Assembly (NCBI RefSeq): GCF_001426505.1
Contig: NZ_LMEV01000013.1
Coordinates: 124,001 to 188,000 of the forward strand
Source of the DNA: Variovorax sp. Root473
Lineage (GTDB): Bacteria; Pseudomonadota; Gammaproteobacteria; Burkholderiales; Burkholderiaceae_C
Direction of reading: 5' to 3'
DNA length: 64,000 nt
In this document: positions 48,542 to 57,796 of the stretch, in pieces
How the letters are laid out: every line of letters starts with the position of its first letter
Position numbering within the stretch: position 1 is the first letter of the stretch
The notes under the pieces: model-generated
Told to the model about the DNA's origin: nothing
The model's input: only the letters and a program-made list of their open reading frames with translations
Databases searched by the model: none
Program-made: the position numbers and the translations under genes

Positions 48542-48849
48542 GGGCGCTTGAAAAAGTGATGGAACCCTCGGGCATTTCTTGTATAGGTATTGTGGATATT
48601 CTCTGCTGGAAGGCGCCGGGCATTCTAACTTGTCAAAACCTTATCCACATGCTGCGCTGCACATGGAAAGGCCCGCAAATCCAGTCGAAGATTGTTCCGG
48701 CGGCCAATGTTTGCGATAATTGCGGGTTTCCCTGAAAAGCCTTCACAGCGTCTTTCGGGGGCCATCCGAAACTCGCTCCCCCAGCGCTCGCTAGGTTTGT
48801 GCATGCCTTCATGCGGAAACCGGCGCAAACAGGGAATCAGGAAACCATC
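48542..48849. other. dnaA-rpmH intergenic region with two DnaA boxes
   Basis: Between the divergent dnaA and rpmH genes. A perfect TTATCCACA lies at 48641-48649 and a reverse-complement near-match TTGTGGATA at 48587-48595. No run of DnaA-trios or clear 13-mers is seen. It may serve dnaA autoregulation or be part of an origin; by gene polarity this junction is also compatible with an origin. Confidence 0.6.
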
Positions 48850-48984
48850 ATGAAACGCACTTACCAAGCATCCAAAGTCCGCCGCGCCCGTACCCACGGC
48901 TTTCTGGTCCGCATGAAGACCCGCGGCGGCCGTGCCGTCATCAACGCACGCCGCGCCAAGGGCCGCAAGCGCCTGGCCGTCTGA
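48850..48984 (+). CDS. rpmH: 50S ribosomal protein L34
   Basis: A 44-residue, highly basic protein beginning [22 protein letters not shown], a near-invariant bacterial L34 sequence. It heads the conserved rpmH-rnpA-yidD-yidC-mnmE run, divergent from dnaA. Confidence 0.98.
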   Translation: MKRTYQASKVRRARTHGFLVRMKTRGGRAVINARRAKGRKRLAV

Positions 48985-49001
48985 CGGCACCCCACCTGCC
49001 G

Positions 49002-49505
49002 TTGTCAGCCGCCGACACGTCCGCGCAGGCTCCTGCAGCCTCTGCGCCTGGCCCCGCCAGCAGCGACGTACGCGGTCCGGCTTCCTTGCAGCGGCTCAAG
49101 ACCCGCGCGCAATTCCAGGCCGTCCTCGCAGGTGCCACCGTGGCGCGCACTGCCCATTTCGCATTGCACCGCTGTGCGCTCGATGTTTCTGCATCGGGTG
49201 CCGCTTCGCTGTTCCCGTCCGATGAGGTCTGGCTGGGCGCCATGGTGCCCAAGCGCTGGGCGCGCCGCGCGGTGACGCGCAACGCCATCAAGCGCCAGAT
49301 CTACACCGTGAGCGCCGCGCCTGGCGTCGCTTTGCCGCGTGCCGCGCACGTGGTGCGCCTGCGCGCCGGTTTCGATCGCAAGGTGTTCGTGAGCGCTTCC
49401 TCGGACAAGCTCAAGGCTGCCGTGCGCGCCGAGCTCCAGCAGCTGCTGGCGCGCGCCGCGCGTCCGCCGGCACCGGCCGCCTCCCGCGCACCCGCCTCCA
49501 CATGA
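49002..49505 (+). CDS. rnpA: ribonuclease P protein component
   Basis: A 167-residue basic protein that helps RNase P RNA mature tRNA 5' ends. The RNR-type motif is here in the form RRAVTRNAIKRQI, with the LKTRAQFQAVL start region. The N-terminal ~28 residues and the proline/alanine-rich C-terminus are longer than in E. coli. No ATG or GTG is available before the conserved region in this frame, and the most likely start is TTG at 49002, 17 bp after rpmH. Its stop overlaps yidD (ATGA). Confidence 0.92.
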   Translation: MSAADTSAQAPAASAPGPASSDVRGPASLQRLKTRAQFQAVLAGATVARTAHFALHRCALDVSASGAASLFPSDEVWLGAMVPKRWARRAVTRNAIKRQIYTVSAAPGVALPRAAHVVRLRAGFDRKVFVSASSDKLKAAVRAELQQLLARAARPPAPAASRAPAST

Positions 49506-49789
49506 AACGCCTGCTGATCGGCCTCGTGAAGGGCTACCGCCTGCTGCTGAGCCCCTGGCTCGGGCAGTCGTGCCGCTTCACGCCGACCTGCTCCGTGTAT
49601 TCGATCGAGGCGCTGGAAGTGCATGGCGCGCTCAAGGGCAGCTACCTGACGCTGCACCGCATCGCGCGCTGCCAGCCCTGGTGCCAGGGCGGCCACGATC
49701 CGGTTCCACCGAAATCACAGCGTCGCACTGACAAGTCAGGATCGCTGTTTTCGTCTCTTCTCTCCTCCGACAAGAAGTCTTCGTCATGA
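49502..49789 (+). CDS. yidD: membrane protein insertion efficiency factor YidD
   Basis: A 95-residue protein with the family signature LVKGYRLLLSPWLGQSCRFTPTCSVYSIEALEVHG and GGHDPVP. It assists YidC-dependent insertion at the inner membrane. Start and stop overlap rnpA and yidC by four bases each. Confidence 0.95.
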   Translation: MKRLLIGLVKGYRLLLSPWLGQSCRFTPTCSVYSIEALEVHGALKGSYLTLHRIARCQPWCQGGHDPVPPKSQRRTDKSGSLFSSLLSSDKKSSS

Positions 49790-51471
49790 ACGATATCCGC
49801 CGCACGATCCTGTGGGTGATTTTTGGTTTCTCGCTCGTGCTGCTGTGGGACCAATGGCAGGTCTTCAACGGCAACAAGCCGACCTTCCTGCCGTCGACCA
49901 AGCCCGCCGTCACGGCGCCGGCCGCTGGTACGCCCGCCGCCAACAACGGCGTGCCGACCGCGGCTGCCGCAGCCGGTGGCACCGCAGGCGCCGTGCCGAC
50001 GCAGGCGGCTCCGGCCGCGCCGCGCGAGCAGGTCGTGGTGACCACCGACCTGTTCAAGGCGACGATCGACAGCGAAGGCGCCACGGTCAATCACCTCGAA
50101 CTGCTCAAGTTCGACGAAGCCGACCGCACCAAGCGCGTCGTGCTGTTCGAGAACGGCTCACCCGCCACGCGCTACGTCGCGCAAACCGGCCTGCTGAATC
50201 CCGTGGCCGGCGACGCCTTCCCCAACCACCTGACGGCCATGACGCCCAAGGCCGGTCCGCGCGCGATGGCCGACGGCCAGAACACGCTCGAAGTGAGCTT
50301 CGAAAGCGCCCCGGTCGGCGGCCTGAAGTACATCAAGACCTACGTGTTCAAGCGTGACGACTACGTCATCGGCGTGCGCCACGAAGTGGTCAACGTGAGC
50401 GACCAGCCGCGCGACGCGCAGCTGTACATGCAGCTGTTGCGCCACGGCACCGTGGCCGCCGGCACGATGTTCGGCACCAACACCTTCACGGGCCCGGCCG
50501 CGTACACCAACGAGAAGAAGTTCCACAAGCTCGACTTCAAGGACATCGCCAAGGGCAAGATCGAGCCGCCGCCACCGGCCAACGACGGCTGGATTGCGAT
50601 GGTGCAGCATTACTTCGCCTCGGCCTGGCTGCTCAAGGGCGACCCGGCCAGCGAACAGCTGCGTCGCGAATTCCGCGTGAAGGACCTGGGCGACAACCTC
50701 TTCACCGTGGCCATGGTCGCCACGCTGCCGAAGATCGCCCCGGGCGCCACGCAGGTCGTGAACAGCGCGCTGTTCGCCGGCCCCGAAGAAGAAAAGAAGC
50801 TCGAAGCCATCGCCCCCGGCCTGGACCTGGTGAAGGACTACGGCATCTTCGCGATCATCTCCAAGCCGCTGTACTGGCTGCTCACGCAGCTGCACGGCAT
50901 CCTGGGCAACTGGGGCTGGTCGATCGTCGCGCTCGTGGTGCTGCTGAAGGCGGCCTTCTACTGGCTCAACGCCAAGGCCTACGCCAGCATGGCCAAGATG
51001 AAGGCCATCAACCCGAAGATCATGGAAATGCGCGAGCGGCTGAAGGACAAGCCGCAGGAAATGCAGCAGGAAATGATGCGGATCTACAAGACCGAGAAGG
51101 TCAATCCGATGGGCGGCTGCTTCCCCATCGTGATCCAGATTCCGGTGTTCATCGCGCTGTACTGGGTGCTGCTGTCGTCCGTTGAAATGCGCCACGCCCC
51201 GTGGATCGGCTGGATCACCGACCTGTCGGCACCCGATCCCTGGTACATCTTGCCGATCGTGATGACGGCCACGTCGCTGTTCCAGACCTGGCTCAACCCG
51301 ACGCCACCCGATCCGATGCAGGCCAAGCTGATGTGGATCATGCCGCTGGCCTTCAGCGTGATGTTCATCTTCTTCCCGGCCGGCCTGGTGCTGTACTGGA
51401 TCACGAACAACGTGCTGTCGATCGCGCAGCAGTGGTTCATCAACAAGCGACTGGGCGTGCTGGGCAAGTAA
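49786..51471 (+). CDS. yidC: membrane protein insertase YidC
   Basis: A 561-residue insertase: N-terminal helix (residues 5-22), a large periplasmic domain with an alanine/proline-rich linker, and five C-terminal helices with the family segments YGIFAIISKPLYWLLTQLH, MKAINPKIMEMRERLKDKPQEMQQEMM and NPMGGCFPIVIQIPVFIALYWVL. It folds inner-membrane proteins with or without SecYEG. The gene ends at a strong intrinsic terminator (51493-51525). Confidence 0.98.
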   Translation: MNDIRRTILWVIFGFSLVLLWDQWQVFNGNKPTFLPSTKPAVTAPAAGTPAANNGVPTAAAAAGGTAGAVPTQAAPAAPREQVVVTTDLFKATIDSEGATVNHLELLKFDEADRTKRVVLFENGSPATRYVAQTGLLNPVAGDAFPNHLTAMTPKAGPRAMADGQNTLEVSFESAPVGGLKYIKTYVFKRDDYVIGVRHEVVNVSDQPRDAQLYMQLLRHGTVAAGTMFGTNTFTGPAAYTNEKKFHKLDFKDIAKGKIEPPPPANDGWIAMVQHYFASAWLLKGDPASEQLRREFRVKDLGDNLFTVAMVATLPKIAPGATQVVNSALFAGPEEEKKLEAIAPGLDLVKDYGIFAIISKPLYWLLTQLHGILGNWGWSIVALVVLLKAAFYWLNAKAYASMAKMKAINPKIMEMRERLKDKPQEMQQEMMRIYKTEKVNPMGGCFPIVIQIPVFIALYWVLLSSVEMRHAPWIGWITDLSAPDPWYILPIVMTATSLFQTWLNPTPPDPMQAKLMWIMPLAFSVMFIFFPAGLVLYWITNNVLSIAQQWFINKRLGVLGK

Positions 51472-51492
51472 GCCCGCCGGCCACCGCCACCC

Positions 51493-51525
51493 GCAAAGGG
51501 CCGCATTCGCGGCCCTTTGCTTTTT
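51493..51525 (+). terminator. intrinsic terminator after yidC
   Basis: GCAAAGGGCCGC / GCGGCCCTTTGC stem with a 4-base loop, followed by TTTTT. It separates yidC from mnmE and may limit read-through. Confidence 0.88.
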
Positions 51526-51545
51526 GCTGAAAGAATCGCGCTGTC

Positions 51546-52958
51546 ATGACCCTCGCCCGCACCTCCGATCCCATCGTCGCCATCGCCACCGCCCCGGGGC
51601 GCGGAGCGGTCGGCATCGTTCGCGTGTCAGGCGCCCGGCTGGCGCCGCTGGTCGAGGCGCTGTGCTCCCGCGCGCTCAAGCCGCGCGAAGCCACCTACCT
51701 GCCCTTTCGCGATGCGCAGGGCGAGCCCGTCGACCACGGCCTGGCGATCCACTTTCCGACGCCGCATTCCTACACCGGCGAAGACGTGCTGGAACTGCAG
51801 GCGCACGGTGGTCCGGTCGTGCTGCAGTTGTTGCTGTCGCGCTGTCTGGAGGCCGCGGCCGAGATCGATCCGGCCACCGGCCGCCCGCGCCTGCCCGGCC
51901 TGCGCGTGGCCGAGCCGGGCGAGTTCAGCCAGCGCGCCTTTCTCAACGGCAAGATCGACCTGGCCCAGGCCGAGGCCATCGCCGACCTGATCGACGCGAG
52001 CACCGAGGCCGCCGCGCGCAGCGCCGGACGCTCGCTGTCGGGCGCGTTCTCGCGCGAGATCCATACGCTGCGCGACGCGCTGATCCACCTGCGCATGCTG
52101 GTCGAGGCCACGCTCGACTTCCCCGAGGAAGAGATCGACTTCCTGCAGAAAGCCGACGCGACCGGCCAGCTGCAACGCCTGCAGGCGCAGCTGGCGGCAG
52201 TGCAGCTGCGTGCCAAACAAGGGGCGTTGCTGCGCGAAGGCATCAAGGTGGTGATCGCGGGCCAGCCCAATGCCGGCAAGAGTTCGCTGCTCAACGCGCT
52301 GGCCGGCGCCGAGCTGGCCATCGTGAGCGCCATCGCGGGCACCACGCGCGACGTGGTCTCACAGACCATCCAGATCCACGGCGTGCCGCTGCACGTGGCC
52401 GACACGGCCGGCCTGCGCGACAGCAGCGACGAGGTCGAGCAGATCGGCGTGGCGCGCGCCTGGGGCCAGATCGAAAGCGCCGACGCCGTGCTGTTCCTGC
52501 ACGACCTCACGCGCGCCGGCCAGCCCGATTACGCCGCCGCCGACGCGCAGATCCTGGCCGGCCTGCGGCGCAAGCTGCCGGCGAGCGTGCCGGTGCTCGA
52601 TGTGTGGAACAAGCAGGACGCCGCCTCGTTGGCCGCACCGCCGTCCGAAGGCATCGCGCTCTCGGCCAAGACCGGCGCGGGCATCGAGGCGCTGCGCGAC
52701 CAGTTGCTGGCGATGGCCGGCTGGCAGGCCGTGCCCGAAGGCATCTACCTGGCACGCGCGCGCCACGTGCAGGCACTGGCCCGCGTCGAGACGCACCTTG
52801 CGCTGGCGGCCGCCCACCTGGCAGCGCAAGCACAGCTGCTCGACCTGCTCGCCGAGGAGCTGCGGCTGGCGCAGAACGCGCTCAACGAGATCACCGGCGA
52901 GTTCGGTGCGGAGGATCTGCTGGGTGTCATCTTTTCGCGCTTCTGTATCGGGAAATAG
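51546..52958 (+). CDS. mnmE: tRNA uridine-5-carboxymethylaminomethyl modification GTPase MnmE
   Basis: A 470-residue GTPase. An N-terminal tetrahydrofolate-binding domain ([23 protein letters not shown]) is followed by a helical domain in which is set a G domain with [30 protein letters not shown] and the DVWNKQD motif (NKxD). The chain ends with the invariant FCIGK, whose Cys is needed for the reaction. It works with MnmG, encoded at the left end of this window. Confidence 0.98.
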   Translation: MTLARTSDPIVAIATAPGRGAVGIVRVSGARLAPLVEALCSRALKPREATYLPFRDAQGEPVDHGLAIHFPTPHSYTGEDVLELQAHGGPVVLQLLLSRCLEAAAEIDPATGRPRLPGLRVAEPGEFSQRAFLNGKIDLAQAEAIADLIDASTEAAARSAGRSLSGAFSREIHTLRDALIHLRMLVEATLDFPEEEIDFLQKADATGQLQRLQAQLAAVQLRAKQGALLREGIKVVIAGQPNAGKSSLLNALAGAELAIVSAIAGTTRDVVSQTIQIHGVPLHVADTAGLRDSSDEVEQIGVARAWGQIESADAVLFLHDLTRAGQPDYAAADAQILAGLRRKLPASVPVLDVWNKQDAASLAAPPSEGIALSAKTGAGIEALRDQLLAMAGWQAVPEGIYLARARHVQALARVETHLALAAAHLAAQAQLLDLLAEELRLAQNALNEITGEFGAEDLLGVIFSRFCIGK

Positions 52959-53059
52959 CGACAGATGGCGACACGCCTCCCGGTAAAACGTAAACACTTG
53001 TAGCCGAAACCTGGGGCCTTCGCGGATACTTCGACTCACTTGCGGGGGTCGAGAAAAAC

Positions 53060-53521
53060 ATGTCCATCCAGAACCTGAGCCGCGCCATCGCGGAGAACCC
53101 GAGCGCCGATGCGTTCGCGCTGACCTTGAGCATCGCGCAGTGGGACACGCTCGCCGGCTACTTGCAGCCCATCGAAACGGCCATCGGCGACGTGCTGATC
53201 TCGCAGGGCACGCACGACCGCTCGGTGTACTTCGTCGAAAGCGGCGCCATCAGCGCGCACCGCGTCAGCAGCAAGGAGCAGATGCGCCTGGCCGTGCTGT
53301 CGCCCGGCTCGGTGGTGGGCGAAGGCTCGTTCTTTTCGCGCGAGCCGCATGCAGCCAACGTGGTGGTCACGGGCGCGGGCCGCGTGTGGCGCCTCACCGC
53401 CGTGCGGTTCTCCGAGATGTCGAACCGACAGCCCAACATGGCGCTGGACATCGCGATGGCCCTCGGCGCCGTGATCGCCAAGCGCATGGCGCACCGCTCC
53501 AAGCGGGTGGCCGTCACCTGA
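53060..53521 (+). CDS. cyclic nucleotide-binding-fold protein without DNA-binding domain
   Basis: A 153-residue single-domain CRP-like cyclic-nucleotide-binding fold (DVLISQGTHDRSVYFVESGAISAHRV, GSVVGEGSFFSREPHAANVVV), followed by a short helical tail. There is no helix-turn-helix domain and no fused enzyme, so it is probably a ligand- or partner-responsive accessory. The ligand is unknown. It is 82 bp upstream of the zinc-ribbon protein gene. Confidence 0.78.
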   Translation: MSIQNLSRAIAENPSADAFALTLSIAQWDTLAGYLQPIETAIGDVLISQGTHDRSVYFVESGAISAHRVSSKEQMRLAVLSPGSVVGEGSFFSREPHAANVVVTGAGRVWRLTAVRFSEMSNRQPNMALDIAMALGAVIAKRMAHRSKRVAVT

Positions 53522-53603
53522 GCCTGCTGTCGGCTCGCTGCCAGCGGCTGCATAACAACAAGAACAAGTCTTCGTTTCCGATCCTGAGAATTGCTGGTGA
53601 GCC

Positions 53604-54542
53604 ATGGCCTTGATCTGCCCGGTCTGTGACGCGGACAACCGCGAGGGTGCCAATTTCTGCAGGAACTGCGGTGGCCGGCTGTCGACCGCCGACCGCGTAC
53701 CGCCCCCGGCGCCCCGTCCTGCCGACCGCGAATGGGCCACCACCGCACCGGCCCAGTTGCGTGCGCCGACCATTCCCGCGCCGCTGTTCGATCCTGCCGA
53801 GTCGAAGCGTGCGTCGTCGCCCGCGTCCAGCGGCTGGAGGCCCGAGCCGCCACCACCTCCTCCGCCTGCGGATGAAAAGACCGTGATCGTCGCGCCGGGG
53901 CGCGGGGGCGCCGCATCGTCCTTGCCTCCTTCCCCCCGAGCCGACCGGCCAAGGACGCGGATCAAGGTCAAGCGCATCAAGCCGCCCGAACCGGTGCTGC
54001 GCCCGCGCGGCATCGGGTTGTGGCTGGGGCTGCTCGCGGTCGCGCTGCTGCTGGTGGTCGCGGGCTGGCTGGGCTACGGGACCGGCACCAAGGCGCCCGA
54101 GCCGGCCGTGGCACCGCCTCCTGTCGCCGCGCCGGCGCCCGGCGCGACGCCGCCAGTGGTCGAAGCACCGCCGGTCGCGACCGAGCCTGCACCGCCCGTG
54201 GCCGAAGCGCCACCCGCGGAAGCGGCCGCCGAGCTGGCGGAAGCCGCACCCAAGCCCACGCCCGCCGCGAAGCCGCGCAAGCCGGTGGCACCTCCCCCAC
54301 CCACGCCCCAGGCCCCCGCCGCTGCGACGCCCGTGGCGGCTGCACCGGCCCCTGCGCCTGCGACACCGGCCCCGCCGGCCGACCCGCAAGCCCAATGCGG
54401 CGACCGCAACTTCATCGCCAAGGCGCAATGCATGGCGGCCCAGTGCGTGAAGCTCGAGTACAGGTCGCACGCGCAGTGCGAGGCGGTGCGCCGTCAGCAG
54501 CGCATCGAAGAAGAAAAGCGCAATCCGTCGCTCTTGAATTGA
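53604..54542 (+). CDS. zinc-ribbon membrane protein with proline/alanine-rich linker
   Basis: A 312-residue protein. Residues 5-22 form a zinc ribbon (CPVCDADNREGANFCRNCGG). A low-complexity proline-rich stretch follows, then one helix (GLWLGLLAVALLLVVAGWLGYG, about 137-158), another long proline/alanine-rich tail and a conserved cysteine-bearing end (QCGDRNFIAKAQCMAAQCVKLEYRSHAQCEA). The ribbon is cytosolic and the cysteine cluster would be periplasmic. I do not recognise a function. Similar C-termini occur with zinc-ribbon proteins in Burkholderiales by recall only. Confidence 0.72.
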   Translation: MALICPVCDADNREGANFCRNCGGRLSTADRVPPPAPRPADREWATTAPAQLRAPTIPAPLFDPAESKRASSPASSGWRPEPPPPPPPADEKTVIVAPGRGGAASSLPPSPRADRPRTRIKVKRIKPPEPVLRPRGIGLWLGLLAVALLLVVAGWLGYGTGTKAPEPAVAPPPVAAPAPGATPPVVEAPPVATEPAPPVAEAPPAEAAAELAEAAPKPTPAAKPRKPVAPPPPTPQAPAAATPVAAAPAPAPATPAPPADPQAQCGDRNFIAKAQCMAAQCVKLEYRSHAQCEAVRRQQRIEEEKRNPSLLN

Positions 54543-54558
54543 GCCTGCGCCGGCAGCC

Positions 54559-56544
54559 TCAGCCCTTCTGCAGCCGCTCGATGGCAATTGCCAGCGCGGC
54601 GGGCTTGCCCGACAGCACCAGCGTGTCGCCGTCCGACAGCAGCGTGTCGTCGGCCAGCACGCGCGCGTGGCCGTCCTGGCGACGCAGGCTGGCCACGCGC
54701 ACGCCCAGCGTTGGCAGCGCCAGCCGGCCGAGCGTCTGGCCGATGGCGCGTGCGCCCGGCGTGAGCGTGAAGCTGTTCAGGCGCTCGTGATCGATCTCGT
54801 CGGCGTTGTCGTCGTCGGCGCCGTGGAAGTAGCCGCGCAGCAGGTTGTAGCGCGCGTCGCGCTGGTCCTGCACCACGCGGATCACGCGCCGCATCGGCAC
54901 GCCGACCAGTGCCAGCGCGTGGCTCGCGAGCATCAGCGAACCCTCGATGGCCTCTGGCACCACCTCGGTCGCGCCGGCCGCCTGCAGTTTCTCGAGGTCG
55001 TGGTCGTCCTGGGTGCGCACGATCACCGGCACGTGCGCCGCGTGGGCGCGGGTGTTGGCCAGCACCTTCATCGCGCCCCCCACGTCCAGGTAGGTGACGA
55101 CCACCGCGCTGGCGCGCGCCAGGCCAGCGGCCATCAATGCCTGCAGCCGCGCCGCGTCGCCGAACACCACCGAGTCGCCGGCCGCGGCGGCCTGGCGCAC
55201 GCGGTCGGGGTCGAGGTCGAGCGCCATGTAGGGAATGCCTTCGCGCTCCAGGATGCGCGCCAGGTTCTGGCCGCAGCGCCCGTAGCCGCAGATGATCACG
55301 TGCTGCGCGGTGTTGATGGTCTTGCGCGCGATGCTCGTCATCTGCAGCGACTGCTGCAGCCAGTCGCTGGCCACCAGCTTGCGCACGATGGCGTTGCTGT
55401 ACATCACGATGAACGGCGTGGCCAGCATCGACAGCACCATCGACGCCAGTACCGGGTTGGCCAGCCAGGGCGGCAGCAGGCTGCGGTCTTGTGCGAGCGT
55501 GAGCAGCACGAAGCCGAACTCGCCGGCCTGCGCCAGGTACAGGCCGGTGCGCAGCGACACGCCCGAGGTCGCGCCCAGCACCCGCGCCAGCACCGTCACC
55601 AGCCCCAGCTTGAACAGCAGCGGCACCACCAGCAGCACGGCCACAAGCCGCCAGCGCTCGACCACGATGTGCCAGTCGAGCGACATGCCGACGGTGATGA
55701 AGAACAGCCCCAGCAGCACGTCGTGGAAGGGGCGGATGTCGGTCTCGACCTGGTGCTTGTATTCGGTCTCCGACACCAGCATGCCGGCGATGAAGGCGCC
55801 CAGCGCCAGGCTCAGGCCGGCCAGCTCGGTGAGCCAGGCCAGGCCCAGCGTGATCAGCAGCACGTTCAGGATGAACAGCTCCTCGCTGCGCCGCCGCGCC
55901 ACCAGCGTGAGCCACCAGCGCATGATGCGCGGCCCGCCGTAGAGCAGCACGCCGATGAGGAAGGTCGCCTTCACCAGCGCGAAACCCAGCGCCTTGGCCA
56001 GCGCCTCCGGCGGCGCGCCCAGCGCGGGAATCAGCACCAGCAGCGGCACCACGGCCAAATCCTGGAACAGCAGCACGCCCATCACGCGCTTGCCGTGCTC
56101 GCTCTCCAGCTCGAGCCGCTCGGCCATCAGCTTGACCACGATGGCCGTGCTGCTCATGGTGAGCGCGCTCGACAGCGCCAGCGTGGTCTGCCACCCCAGC
56201 TGCCAGGCGGGCGGCAGCTGCGTGGCGATGAGCAGCGCGCCGACGGTGGCCAGCGCCATGGTCAGCAGCACCTGCAGCAGGCCCAGCCCGAACACGTGCT
56301 TGCGCATGGCGCGCAGCTTGGGCAGGCTGAACTCGAGCCCGATCACGAACATCAGGAACACCACGCCGAATTCGCCCAGGTGGCGGATGCCTTCGGAGTT
56401 CTGCGCCAGCGCCAGCGCATGCGGGCCGATGAGCACGCCGGCCGTCAGGTAGCCGAGCATCGGCGGCAGCTTCAGCGACCGGCAGGCCACCACGCCGATC
56501 ACCGCGGCCAACAGATACAACAGCGTGAGATCGAACGAAGACAT
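54559..56544 (-). CDS. Kef-type K+/H+ antiporter with TrkA-N domain
   Basis: A 661-residue protein. Twelve or so helices of the CPA2 antiporter family come first (GVVFLMFVIGLEFSLPKLRAM, MSSTAIVVKLMAE). A TrkA-N/RCK nucleotide-binding domain follows (VIICGYGRCGQNLARIL near residue 412), and then a TrkA-C domain to the end (DDTLLSDGDTLVLSGKP). It should export K+ with proton exchange, gated by nucleotide. KefB, KefC and YbaL are close relatives; which one is not resolved. The start MSSFDLTLL is chosen over a longer start inside the palindrome at 56559. Confidence 0.9.
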   Translation of the reverse strand: MSSFDLTLLYLLAAVIGVVACRSLKLPPMLGYLTAGVLIGPHALALAQNSEGIRHLGEFGVVFLMFVIGLEFSLPKLRAMRKHVFGLGLLQVLLTMALATVGALLIATQLPPAWQLGWQTTLALSSALTMSSTAIVVKLMAERLELESEHGKRVMGVLLFQDLAVVPLLVLIPALGAPPEALAKALGFALVKATFLIGVLLYGGPRIMRWWLTLVARRRSEELFILNVLLITLGLAWLTELAGLSLALGAFIAGMLVSETEYKHQVETDIRPFHDVLLGLFFITVGMSLDWHIVVERWRLVAVLLVVPLLFKLGLVTVLARVLGATSGVSLRTGLYLAQAGEFGFVLLTLAQDRSLLPPWLANPVLASMVLSMLATPFIVMYSNAIVRKLVASDWLQQSLQMTSIARKTINTAQHVIICGYGRCGQNLARILEREGIPYMALDLDPDRVRQAAAAGDSVVFGDAARLQALMAAGLARASAVVVTYLDVGGAMKVLANTRAHAAHVPVIVRTQDDHDLEKLQAAGATEVVPEAIEGSLMLASHALALVGVPMRRVIRVVQDQRDARYNLLRGYFHGADDDNADEIDHERLNSFTLTPGARAIGQTLGRLALPTLGVRVASLRRQDGHARVLADDTLLSDGDTLVLSGKPAALAIAIERLQKG

Positions 56545-56558
56545 AGGCGCCGATGCTA

Positions 56559-56719
56559 GTACGTCGGCGCGGCGATGGCGAAACACGAAAGCGCGCCTTC
56601 GACCCGAGGGCGGCGTTGCAAATCCTCGCGATAGCTTCGGCTATCGCTGCGGTTTGCGCCTTGCCCTCGTGCCGAATGCATCGCTTTCGTCATGTTTCGC
56701 CATCGCCGTGCCGACGTAC
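56559..56719. repeat. 161-bp imperfect palindrome with TTCG loop
   Basis: The two arms, starting GTACGTCGG at 56559 and ending at 56719 (CCGACGTAC), are near reverse complements over about 75 bp each. The centre GATAGC-TTCG-GCTATC lies near 56630-56646. Each arm could encode a short MFRHRRADV on opposite strands. It lies in the promoter region between the Kef antiporter and kdsD genes. It is best read as a palindromic repeat (REP/MITE-like); no transposase is near. Confidence 0.72.
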
Positions 56720-56794
56720 CAGAGCAATGTCCGTGCCCCCGGGCTTCGCCGGGCCATGTGATCGCCGGCCGCGCCCGCCTCGTAAAATCCGGCG

Positions 56795-57796
56795 ATGAGC
56801 TCCCGCCCCGCCCCGACCCCCATGGTCGACCCCGAAGCCATCCTGGCCCGGGCACGCGTCACATTCGACATCGAAGCCGAAGCCGTTCTCGGCCTGAAGG
56901 CCCGCGTCGGCCCGAGTTTCGTCGAGGCCGTGCGCAAGATCCTTGAAGTGCGCGGCCGCGTGGTCGTGATGGGCATGGGCAAGAGCGGCCACGTCGGCCG
57001 CAAGATCGCCGCCACCCTCGCCTCCACCGGCACGCCCGCGATGTTCGTGCACCCGGCCGAGGCCAGCCATGGCGACCTCGGCATGATCAAGGCGGTCGAC
57101 CTTGTGCTGGCCATCTCCAACAGCGGCGAGGTCGACGAACTCACCGTGCTGCTGCCGGTGGTCAAGCGCCAGGGCGTGCCGCTGATCGCCATGACCGGCC
57201 GACCCGATTCCACCCTGGCGCGCCATGCCGACATCGTGATCGATGCCGGCGTTGCCAAGGAAGCCTGCCCGCTGAACCTCGCACCCACCGCGAGCACCAC
57301 CGCGCAGATCGCCATGGGCGACGCGCTGGCCGTGGCCCTGCTCGACGCGCGTGGCTTCGGCTCCGAAGACTTCGCGCGCTCGCACCCCGGCGGCGCGCTG
57401 GGCCGCAAGCTGCTCACGCACCTGAGCGACGTCATGCGCGCCGGCGACGAGGTGCCCTGCGTGCCGCCGACGGCCACCGTCAGCGAGCTGATGCGCGCGA
57501 TGAGCATCAAGGGCTTCGGCGCCGCCGCGGTGGTCGAACCCGACGGCCGGGCGCTGGGCATCTTCACCGACGGCGACCTGCGCCGCCTGATCGAAGCCGG
57601 CGCCGACCTGCGCACGCCCAAGGCGGCTGACATCATGCACCGCGACCCGCGCACCATCCGCGTCGACGCGCTGGCGGTGGAGGCGGCCGAACTCATGGAG
57701 CAATGCGGCATCACGCGCCTGTTCGTGATCGACGGCGCGGGGGTGATCGTCGGCGCGGTGAACACCAACGACCTGATGCGCGCGAAGGTCATCTGA
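56795..57796 (+). CDS. kdsD: arabinose-5-phosphate isomerase
   Basis: A 333-residue protein: an N-terminal SIS domain with GMGKSGHVGRKIAATLASTGTPAMFVHPAEASHGDLGM, and two C-terminal CBS domains. It converts ribulose 5-phosphate to arabinose 5-phosphate, the first step to Kdo of lipopolysaccharide. kdsC and lptC follow with overlapping ends, so this is a lipopolysaccharide operon. The start is at 56795. Confidence 0.95.
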   Translation: MSSRPAPTPMVDPEAILARARVTFDIEAEAVLGLKARVGPSFVEAVRKILEVRGRVVVMGMGKSGHVGRKIAATLASTGTPAMFVHPAEASHGDLGMIKAVDLVLAISNSGEVDELTVLLPVVKRQGVPLIAMTGRPDSTLARHADIVIDAGVAKEACPLNLAPTASTTAQIAMGDALAVALLDARGFGSEDFARSHPGGALGRKLLTHLSDVMRAGDEVPCVPPTATVSELMRAMSIKGFGAAAVVEPDGRALGIFTDGDLRRLIEAGADLRTPKAADIMHRDPRTIRVDALAVEAAELMEQCGITRLFVIDGAGVIVGAVNTNDLMRAKVI

